From: Brumimicrobium sp964346075
Lineage (GTDB): Bacteria; Bacteroidota; Bacteroidia; Flavobacteriales_D; Crocinitomicaceae
Assembly: GCA_964346075.1 (NCBI GenBank)
Contig: CAYFTH010000052.1
Span: 1 to 19,711 of the forward strand
Length of the DNA: 19,711 nucleotides
Reading direction: 5' to 3'
The position numbers and the translations under genes are program-made. The notes beneath the pieces were generated by a model that was not told the origin of the DNA, made no database searches, and saw only the letters and a list, made by a program, of their open reading frames with translations. Numbering within the stretch: the first letter of the stretch is position 1; every line of letters starts with the position of its first letter. This document shows, one piece after another, positions 14,688 to 19,711 of the stretch.

Positions 14688-15233
14688 ATGAAAATAAGTC
14701 TTTTTGTTGTTTGGCTATTCATCCTTTTTCAATTTGCTTCATGTAAAAAAAATGATGAAACTTCTGCTACAATTTCTAGCTGTTCATCCATTCCAGGATC
14801 ATTCGAAATAACACTCAATGGGAATCAACATCAATTGGAAATAACGAATCAAACAGATTATTTTATTACCTACAATTTAGTTGGGGAACAAAAAAACAGC
14901 ATTGTAGTCTTTGGAAAAGATCAAAGTGATCAATTTATGCATGTTGAAGGAATTTTGCCTAATGAGCTCTCAGTGGGTTCCCATTCCTACAATTCCAGCA
15001 ATCTTAATTTTGATTTCTTTGACATTAGCTTAGATACCGCCAGCTATTACACGACACAATTAACAATCCATATCAGTGAGAGTGAATTAAGTCCTCAAGA
15101 TGGTCTTTACAATCCGATTCGAGGAACTTTTCAAGGTTTAGCGCATTCGTATCCTTGGTTTAATGGTCAACCTCCTGCTGATACTTTTGCTTATTCCGGC
15201 GAATTTTGTCTAAATGGATATCTCATGAATTAA
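14688..15233 (+). CDS. Lipoprotein of unknown function, paralogue 1
   Basis: 181 residues, family not recognised. Lipoprotein signal peptide with lipobox FASC; C19 would be lipidated, followed by KKND. The mature part is predicted mostly beta-strand and is closely related to the protein encoded at 17231-17794. The strongest conservation is in DFFDISLDT(A/S)SYYT and at the C-terminus, AHSYPWFNGQPP...YSGEFCLNGY. Two cysteines besides the lipid-bearing one are conserved in both (C32 and C174 here), so a disulfide joining the two ends of the domain is plausible. Its upstream region differs from that of the other copies. Likely anchored in the outer membrane; function unknown. Confidence 0.8.
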   Translation: MKISLFVVWLFILFQFASCKKNDETSATISSCSSIPGSFEITLNGNQHQLEITNQTDYFITYNLVGEQKNSIVVFGKDQSDQFMHVEGILPNELSVGSHSYNSSNLNFDFFDISLDTASYYTTQLTIHISESELSPQDGLYNPIRGTFQGLAHSYPWFNGQPPADTFAYSGEFCLNGYLMN

Positions 15234-15369
15234 TTGAGCCATTGATGACTTTTGATGTACTATTTAAACCATTCCATCTTTCTTAATTTAATTGGGCTTG
15301 CCTTAAGGAAATAATCTTTTTCACAATCAAACGTGTGCATATTTTCAGTTTTGACAACATCAATGTAGC

Positions 15370-15542
15370 TATTCAACACATTGGAAAGCAATTGAACGCA
15401 TTTGTATTTCATTCATCGTGTCATCGTGTGGGAAAAAGTAACTATTTAGGTTATACGATTTAAAATCGTCACTTAAAAAAAGGAAATCAACTACTCTATG
15501 AAGAATGTTTTACTTTTCGTACTTGCTTTACTCTTTGCCTGA
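15370..15542 (+). pseudogene. Truncated third copy of the lipoprotein family (upstream region and signal peptide only)
   Basis: The ATG at 15498 begins MKNVLLFVLALLFA and then stops at TGA 15540-15542. The first seven residues are identical to paralogue 2 at 17231. About 125 bp upstream also align with the region before 17231: both contain GTATTTC, TCGTGTGG/GCGTGTGG, GTTATACG and ACTCTATGAA in the same order, with small gaps. No lipobox or mature domain follows; the ATPase gene end begins 36 bp later. It could be a remnant left by insertion or deletion around the ATPase. The interval 15234-15577 holds nothing else recognisable besides a short direct repeat TCATCGTG x2 at 15413-15428. Confidence 0.7.
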
Positions 15543-15577
15543 ACAGTTAGACACATGAGCGATTTATCTTCAGTTTT

Positions 15578-16942
15578 TTATTTGGTGCATTTTTGGTTGA
15601 TAAAATAGTTCAAATAATCATCAATAAAAGTTCCCAGATAATAAGGTAAATTCATTAAATAAAACGTTTTCCCTTTTCTCGTTTTTGAAGTTTCTATTTT
15701 AAACGATCCTCCGTATATGCGAACAGCAAAATGATGAGTGGATTGGTCTATAAATTGATGTAAAGATCTTAAACTGCCTGTTGCTCCTGATTTTATTTCA
15801 ATGGGAATTAGCATTCCGTTAAAAACTCGCACTAAATCAACTTCTGCCGAAGACTGTGTTTTATCTCTTACCCAAAATTTAGGTTTTTGATAACTCCCTT
15901 TATTCAATGAAATTAATTCCTGAGTAATCAAATGAGGAATAATAGCTCCTTTATAAGCTGAGCTAAGATCATCCATCGTCAATAGTTGTGCTTGAATATT
16001 CAGGTCAAAATTTAATATTCCTGTATCAAGAATTTGCAAGCGAGGTGATTTTTTCTGATCAGGTAAGGCAGGGGTCTCCGTACTTGTACACGGATAAATG
16101 ATTTGAATTACTTTTGCCATGTCCAGACTCCTAAACGCCTCTCCTATTTCTCTGGATTTGTAGTTAGAGTTCCCAAAATTTTGAAATTTTACGCGTTGAT
16201 CAACTAATGCTGAAGCTGATTGCATAACATGACGTATAATTTTTTGGTCCGTTCTACTTTCAGCATATTTTGATATATCATCTTTATAAGTATTCCATAT
16301 ACTTTCGTAAATAGGAACTAAGCGAGTCATATCGCTATACTGCCTATAATTCGCCACTACCTCAGGCATACCTCCTATGATACAATAGGTATGAAATAAT
16401 TTGAGCGCTACTTTATGTGTAACTTCGTCAACAGGAATATGATTAATCCGATCAAGAATATGTTGGTTCTCCGTCGCTATTAAAAACTCCTGAAAATTCA
16501 ATGGGAAAAGATAAAGATAGTTGACTCTACCTACCGGAAAGTGTTGTACTTTGTGAAGGCTATGCTCCAATAATGAACCAGCCGCAATGACGTTTAAAGC
16601 TGAAAGTTCTTCATGAAAAAAGCGCAAAAAACTAATAGCTTTGGATGACTCTTGTATCTCATCGATGAATAACAATGTGTTTTTCCATTTGGAAGAGGGT
16701 ATTTTAAATTCTAAGGATAAGATATCTGCTAATTGCTGAACGTTTTTGCTTGACTCAATATAATCAAGGTGTTCTGACTTTTCCAGATTCAACTCAATGT
16801 AATGACCATAGGCTTTAGCAAATTGCCTAACTATCGTTGTTTTTCCTACCTGTCGAGCGCCTCTTAAGACAAGAGGCTTACGATGATCATCCTCTTTCCA
16901 CAACATCAATTCTTTATACGCAGCCCTATTAAAGTCTATCAT
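15578..16942 (-). CDS. AAA_14/DUF4143-type ATP-binding protein
   Basis: 454-residue AAA+-like ATPase with C-terminal DUF4143 domain, a family abundant in Bacteroidota and archaea with no established function. Walker A GARQVGKTT (28-36), Walker B LLFIDEIQ (90-97), then AAGSLLEHSL near 120-129. The C-terminal domain carries a PD-(D/E)XK-like signature: E367-x-D369 and, after a strand, IPIEIK with E382 and K384. The frame extends to a TTG at 16966, but that lies inside the promoter repeat, so the ATG at 16942 is chosen. It is flanked on both sides by related lipoprotein-gene sequences and reads opposite to them, so it looks like a cassette inserted into a lipoprotein array. No transposase or terminal inverted repeats were found. 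Confidence 0.9.
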   Translation of the reverse strand: MIDFNRAAYKELMLWKEDDHRKPLVLRGARQVGKTTIVRQFAKAYGHYIELNLEKSEHLDYIESSKNVQQLADILSLEFKIPSSKWKNTLLFIDEIQESSKAISFLRFFHEELSALNVIAAGSLLEHSLHKVQHFPVGRVNYLYLFPLNFQEFLIATENQHILDRINHIPVDEVTHKVALKLFHTYCIIGGMPEVVANYRQYSDMTRLVPIYESIWNTYKDDISKYAESRTDQKIIRHVMQSASALVDQRVKFQNFGNSNYKSREIGEAFRSLDMAKVIQIIYPCTSTETPALPDQKKSPRLQILDTGILNFDLNIQAQLLTMDDLSSAYKGAIIPHLITQELISLNKGSYQKPKFWVRDKTQSSAEVDLVRVFNGMLIPIEIKSGATGSLRSLHQFIDQSTHHFAVRIYGGSFKIETSKTRKGKTFYLMNLPYYLGTFIDDYLNYFINQKCTK

Positions 16943-16959
16943 TTCTAAGTAACTAACAC

Positions 16960-17040
16960 AAAACAAGGGTAAATGTACGATTATTTTGTATCAAAACAAG
17001 GGTAAATATTTAGTATTTTTGTAATAAAACAAGGGTAAAT
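16960..17040 (-). repeat. Three identical 15-bp repeats at 33-bp spacing in front of the ATPase gene
   Basis: The plus strand carries AAAACAAGGGTAAAT at 16960-16974, 16993-17007 and 17026-17040, exactly 33 bp apart. Each 18-bp spacer has a related tail including TTTTGTA. The first copy ends 17 bp upstream of the ATPase ATG. No further copies occur at the next 33-bp positions on either side. Confidence 0.9.
16964..16996 (-). promoter_or_regulatory. Probable promoter of the ATPase gene, overlapping the repeats
   Basis: On the minus strand TTTTG (16996-16992) is followed by a 20-nt spacer and TACCCTTG (16971-16964), one mismatch from TAnnTTTG. The -7 box is part of repeat 1 and the -33 box is the edge of repeat 2, so a protein binding the repeats would control this promoter. 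Confidence 0.55.
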
Positions 17041-17230
17041 TAATTGAATTAACTCCTTAAAAAATTGTTTGGCTTCATTTTTACTCTTAGAAACACCATA
17101 TTTTAACGAATACATGACAAGTTATTGAGCGCAATTGTATTTCTTTCAGCGTGTGGGGATAAGAAAATATTTATGTTATACGCTTTGTAAATCATGCCTT
17201 TAAAAAACATGATAATCAAATAATTACTCT

Positions 17231-17794
17231 ATGAAAAACGTTTTACTTTTCGCTTTTCTATTACTCGGTTTAGGACTCGTATCCTGCAAGAAGGACAAGG
17301 GTGATGATACGTTACCCAATAATACTACTTCCACTTCAGGCTGCTCATCGAATTCAGGAATATTTGAAATGAGCCTAGGAGGAAATCAACATACCCTGCA
17401 GATCAACGATCAAACCCATTTCACTATTCTGTATGATTGGTATGGCGAACAAGAAAATAATTTTGTAATTAACGGCGAGGATCAAAATAGTAAGTCTATT
17501 TATATTGAGGGAATTTTGCCAGGACAATTATCTATAGGCTCTCATTACTATACTGCAAATGATCTTGATTATGACTTCTTTGATATTAGTTTAGACACCT
17601 CCAGCTATTACACTAGTGAATTAACAATTAATGTTATCGAAAGTAATTTAAATCTTCAGGAAGGTGTATACAAACCAATCAAAGCAACCTTTGAGGGAAT
17701 AGCGCATTCATATCCCTGGTTCAATGGGCAACCTCCAAATGATACAATTCCTTATTCTGGCGAGTTTTGCCTGAATGGATATATGATGGAATAG
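17231..17794 (+). CDS. Lipoprotein of unknown function, paralogue 2
   Basis: 187 residues, not a family I recognise. Signal peptide MKNVLLFAFLLLGLGLVSC with lipobox LVSC; C19 is lipidated, then KKDKGDD. After a Thr/Ser/Asn-rich linker (28-37) the mature domain parallels paralogue 1 along its whole length, ending GEFCLNGYMME. The cysteine pair C38/C180 is conserved. Relative to paralogue 1 the linker is a few residues longer. The acidic residues soon after the lipidated Cys might act as a surface-export signal, but this is speculative. Its 5' region is shared with the truncated copy at 15370-15542. Just after the stop, AAAATACGTATTTT (about 17806-17819) is a perfect palindrome without a T tract. 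Confidence 0.8.
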   Translation: MKNVLLFAFLLLGLGLVSCKKDKGDDTLPNNTTSTSGCSSNSGIFEMSLGGNQHTLQINDQTHFTILYDWYGEQENNFVINGEDQNSKSIYIEGILPGQLSIGSHYYTANDLDYDFFDISLDTSSYYTSELTINVIESNLNLQEGVYKPIKATFEGIAHSYPWFNGQPPNDTIPYSGEFCLNGYMME

Positions 17795-17905
17795 TCTCCA
17801 TTTGAAAAATACGTATTTTAATAGCTGTCCTCGGTTCACTGCATATTTTTAACTATGACGCAAATATAAAACCTCTGCGATCGTAGCGCCTTCACTTTGC
17901 GCCCC

Positions 17906-18005
17906 NNNNNNNNNNNNNNNNNNNNNNNNNNNNNNNNNNNNNNNNNNNNNNNNNNNNNNNNNNNNNNNNNNNNNNNNNNNNNNNNNNNNNNNNNNNNNNN
18001 NNNNN
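17906..18005. other. Assembly gap (100 N)
   Basis: Exactly 100 undetermined bases, the usual placeholder for a scaffold join of unknown size. The last 35 or so bases to the left (17870-17905) are markedly more GC-rich than their surroundings. Genes on either side may not be true neighbours. The rest of 17795-18158 holds no gene that I can support. Confidence 0.97.
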
Positions 18006-18117
18006 AAAGAAATTATTTTTTCATCATAAATCCTGTTTATTTTCTGATAATCAAATATTTGGGTGAAGTTGAAATACGTAATTTTTTATTATTTTTCCAA
18101 TATGTAACTTTTATCAC

Positions 18118-18147
18118 TTGCTCATTTAAAAATCAATCGTACATTTG
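18118..18147 (+). promoter_or_regulatory. Bacteroidota-type promoter of the arsR operon
   Basis: TTG at 18118-18120, 19-nt spacer, TACATTTG at 18140-18147, both matching the consensus. The ATG of arsR is 12 nt further on. The -7 box lies inside the putative operator at 18134-18159. Confidence 0.75.
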
Positions 18148-18159
18148 CGATAAGCAATA
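18134..18159 (+). promoter_or_regulatory. Putative ArsR operator, copy 1
   Basis: Element starting CAATCGT and ending CGATAAGCAATA, with the inverted half-sites ATCG (18136-18139) and CGAT (18148-18151) flanking the -7 box. The same element recurs at 18482-18507 with 21 of 26 bases identical. Binding here would block the promoter, the usual mode of ArsR/SmtB autoregulation. Confidence 0.6.
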
Positions 18160-18464
18160 TGAAAAGAACATTAGCAAATATCGCATTTGAGCAAGACGAA
18201 GAGCAGCTTGCAATTTTTGCAAAAGCGCTCGGACATCCGACTCGAATCAAAATTCTGACTCATTTAGAGAAACAGAGTTGCTGCTATACAGGTGATCTTG
18301 TAGATATTTTGCCCGTTTCACAATCGACCATTTCACAACATTTGAAAGAGTTGAAAAATGCTGGGTTAATTCAAGGAGAAATCACTCCGCCGAGAATAAA
18401 GTACTGTATTAATCAAGTGAATTGGATAAAAGCAAAGCAGTTATTTGCAGCATTATTTAGTTAA
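18159..18464 (+). CDS. ArsR/SmtB-family winged-helix transcriptional regulator
   Basis: 101-residue ArsR-family repressor. The winged helix covers about 15-85: LGHPTRIKILTHL (24-36) and recognition helix SQSTISQHLKELKNAGLI (54-71). Cysteines C41 and C42 sit at the start of the helix that carries the metal-binding Cys pair in classic ArsR, and C83 is in the wing, so three thiols could bind As(III), another soft metal, or act as a redox switch. Family knowledge: these dimers leave DNA upon ligand binding. It is the first gene of an operon with thioredoxin, rhodanese, OsmC and permease genes, and a repeated palindromic element before it and before the next gene is the likely operator. The exact inducer is unknown. 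Confidence 0.92.
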   Translation: MKRTLANIAFEQDEEQLAIFAKALGHPTRIKILTHLEKQSCCYTGDLVDILPVSQSTISQHLKELKNAGLIQGEITPPRIKYCINQVNWIKAKQLFAALFS

Positions 18465-18481
18465 AAAAAAATTTAATAAAC

Positions 18482-18507
18482 CAATCGTCTATTGGCGATG
18501 AACAATA
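18482..18507 (+). promoter_or_regulatory. Putative ArsR operator, copy 2
   Basis: Second copy of the element at 18134, starting CAATCGT, with ATCG/CGAT half-sites in the same positions and ending GAACAATA. It lies in the 53-bp space between arsR and the thioredoxin gene. The -7 box is not preserved (TCTATTGG), so it may act as a second binding site or roadblock rather than a promoter. Confidence 0.6.
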
Positions 18508-18517
18508 AATAGATCAT

Positions 18518-18751
18518 ATGAAAACAATTAAAATTTTAGGAACAGGTTGTCCAAAGTGCAAACAAACGGAGGCTACTGTTAATGAAGTACTTAAAGAAAA
18601 TAACATCGAAGCAAATGTTGAAAAGGTAGAAGACATTCAAAAAATCATGGAGTACAACGTGATGACGACCCCTGTCCTGGTAATCGATGAAGAAATTAAA
18701 GTGAAAGGAAAAGTTCCTTCAAGAGAAGAAGTATTGGAATTATTAAAATAG
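18518..18751 (+). CDS. Small thioredoxin-fold protein with CPKC motif
   Basis: 77-residue minimal thioredoxin-like protein (the redox-active disulfide protein 2 / MTH895-like group). The active site GTGCPKCKQTE puts the redox pair at C11 and C14. TTPVLVID near 51-58 supplies the cis-Pro loop, and the protein ends with VPSREEVLELLK. Such mini-thioredoxins are often encoded beside ArsR regulators and YraQ-type permeases, as here. It probably handles a thiol-bound substrate or reduces a partner in the operon; the partner is not known. Five bases separate its stop from the rhodanese start. Confidence 0.88.
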   Translation: MKTIKILGTGCPKCKQTEATVNEVLKENNIEANVEKVEDIQKIMEYNVMTTPVLVIDEEIKVKGKVPSREEVLELLK

Positions 18752-18756
18752 AAATC

Positions 18757-19140
18757 ATGGAACAAGCAAAAGAAATATGTCCTACAACGACCAGAAACAA
18801 AATTGCTGAAGGAGCAGTTTTAATCGATGTAAGAGAAAAAGATGAAGTAGCAGCGTTGAGTTATGATGTTCCTCAACTCATGCATATTCCACTGAGTGAG
18901 TTTGAAGACCGTTATGAAGAAGTCCCAAAAGACAAAGAGGTTGTGATGGCATGCAGAAGTGGAGCTAGAAGTTTAAAAGCAACTTATTTTCTAATGAATC
19001 ACGGTTGGACCAATGTTTCCAATATGGAGCACGGTATTATTCGTTGGGCGCAAAAAGACTTCCCAACAAAAGGAGATAAAAATGCCGTTTTAGAAAATAA
19101 TCAAGATGGTGGATGCTGCGGCACTACTTCTTGCTGTTAA
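18757..19140 (+). CDS. Rhodanese-domain protein with cysteine-rich C-terminal tail
   Basis: 127 residues. Single rhodanese domain: VLIDVREKDEV (21-31) and catalytic loop ACRSGARS (65-72) with persulfide-forming C66, then MEHGIIRWAQ (90-99). Such domains move sulfane sulfur, for example from thiosulfate or persulfides, to thiol acceptors. Beyond the domain is a Gly/Cys tail, DGGCCGTTSCC, with four cysteines (C120, C121, C126, C127) at the very end. This is not part of a normal rhodanese and looks like a soft-metal or metalloid ligand site. It sits between the mini-thioredoxin (5 bp upstream) and the OsmC gene (19 bp downstream). Acceptor and physiological substrate are unknown. Confidence 0.9.
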   Translation: MEQAKEICPTTTRNKIAEGAVLIDVREKDEVAALSYDVPQLMHIPLSEFEDRYEEVPKDKEVVMACRSGARSLKATYFLMNHGWTNVSNMEHGIIRWAQKDFPTKGDKNAVLENNQDGGCCGTTSCC

Positions 19141-19159
19141 TTACAACAAAATATTGATC

Positions 19160-19558
19160 ATGAAATATACTGTAGTTGCAAAATCAAAAGAATCAGGTGT
19201 TGGCGAAATTGATGCTAAAAACAATCGCTATGAATTCGGCATTAGTCAAGATCAAAAAGATATGGCTGGTCCCGCAGAATTATTGCTGAGTGCTTTTGCA
19301 GCCTGTTCGCTTAAAAATGTAGAACGATTTTCTTCTATCCTGGAGTTTGGATATGAAAATGCTGAGATTCATGTAGAAGGTGTGCGACAAGACAAGCCGC
19401 CTTTAATGAAGGAAATTAATTATACGCTTGAAATCAAAAGCTCGGATGAAAACCTAAACCCTGATTTATTACATAAAAACATCCAAAAATTCGGAACCAT
19501 TTACAATACTTTAAGTCATGGTTCTACAATTAATGGAGAAATAAAAGTTATCAAATAA
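19160..19558 (+). CDS. OsmC/Ohr-family protein lacking the usual second cysteine
   Basis: 132 residues, usual OsmC size. OsmC/Ohr proteins are dimeric peroxidases for organic hydroperoxides that normally use two cysteines. The first is present as C49 in LLLSAFAACSLKNVERF. Where the second is expected, in a KxxCPVS-like motif, the sequence is IQKFGTIYNTLS with no Cys, so the classic disulfide cycle cannot operate within one chain. It may depend on a partner thiol such as the mini-thioredoxin, or act on persulfides or acyl groups. The ATG at 19160 is preferred over the longer frame from 19106, which overlaps the rhodanese tail and adds no family-like sequence. The permease gene starts 1 bp after its stop. 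Confidence 0.85.
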   Translation: MKYTVVAKSKESGVGEIDAKNNRYEFGISQDQKDMAGPAELLLSAFAACSLKNVERFSSILEFGYENAEIHVEGVRQDKPPLMKEINYTLEIKSSDENLNPDLLHKNIQKFGTIYNTLSHGSTINGEIKVIK

Positions 19559-19559
19559 A

Positions 19560-19711
19560 ATGTTTGATTGGTTACAAGACATATCGGATTGGTTGGTCTA
19601 TGATACAATGGGCTTATCGAATGAAGCTCACCTGGCGGATGCGTTGAACTTCTTTATTTACGATTCCATCAAAATTCTCATCCTCATTTTCATCATTATT
19701 TTATTGATGGG
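19560..19711 (+). CDS. Permease of the YraQ/DUF318 type (5' part only)
   Basis: 50 codons are visible before the window ends. The sequence begins MFDWLQDISDWLVYDTMGLS, continues with ALNFFIYDSIKILILIFIIILLMG, and so enters the first transmembrane helix. This opening is characteristic of predicted permeases of the YraQ family, which includes the organoarsenical exporter ArsP. The start is 1 bp after the OsmC stop, so it belongs to the same operon. The substrate cannot be told from this fragment; the ArsR regulator and cysteine-rich partners suggest a metalloid or thiol compound. Confidence 0.8.
   Translation, partial: MFDWLQDISDWLVYDTMGLSNEAHLADALNFFIYDSIKILILIFIIILLM

Noticed and set aside
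16960..17040. CRISPR array
   Set aside because: Three 15-bp repeats with 18-bp spacers that resemble each other are too short and the spacers are not unique; no cas genes. Better explained as operators.
15578..17040. ATPase region as an insertion sequence
   Set aside because: No transposase or integrase, no terminal inverted repeats and no clear target-site duplication were found; only cassette-like placement is supported.
17897..18190. Open frame spanning the N gap
   Set aside because: It is a translation through undetermined bases and has no support.

Overview
The window reads as Bacteroidota chromosome, most like Flavobacteriales (the order is an inference). Four things point there: a short 289-residue primary sigma factor; several upstream boxes matching the Bacteroidota promoter pattern TTG-N(17-23)-TAnnTTTG; a bacterial serine palmitoyltransferase (sphingolipid synthesis); and lipoproteins with the typical S-C-K-K lipobox. 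Most genes are core metabolism or information processing. No rRNA, tRNA, IS transposase or CRISPR array was seen.

Left part (1-6226): a minus-strand pair, dapD then meaB (meaB runs off the left edge), faces away from rpoD. After rpoD come a divergent malate/lactate dehydrogenase-family gene, dnaX, and rplS closed by a hairpin terminator. dnaX is split at a run of ten A residues. The slippery heptamer A AAA AAG sits in the correct frame, a stop follows one codon later, and a hairpin lies just downstream, so it probably encodes both gamma-like and tau-like clamp-loader subunits by -1 frameshifting.

Middle (6240-11116): a membrane-anchored GH25 lysozyme meets head-on a two-gene menaquinone operon (menI-type thioesterase, then isochorismate synthase). 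Divergent from that operon are murB and serine palmitoyltransferase, the latter ending in a strong terminator.

11142-14503: a minus-strand ECF sigma factor, a putative membrane anti-sigma factor, and an outer-membrane beta-barrel gene. Near-identical ECF-type promoters (TGTAAC-N16-CGTC) precede both the sigma gene and the barrel gene, which suggests an autoregulated envelope-stress module. A divergent 1-Cys-type peroxiredoxin with its own terminator follows.

14688-17794: accessory region. Two paralogous lipoproteins of unknown function flank a truncated third copy (only its upstream region and signal peptide remain) and an AAA_14/DUF4143-type ATPase. The ATPase promoter carries three identical 15-bp repeats spaced exactly 33 bp apart.

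17906-18005 is a scaffold gap of exactly 100 N, so linkage across it is uncertain. Right of it lies an operon: ArsR-family regulator, CPKC mini-thioredoxin, rhodanese with a Cys-rich tail, OsmC-family protein lacking the usual second Cys, and the start of a YraQ-type permease. A 26-bp element around the arsR promoter recurs (21/26 identical) in front of the second gene, indicating a duplicated operator. This looks like a thiol/metalloid or sulfur-handling transport and detoxification system.
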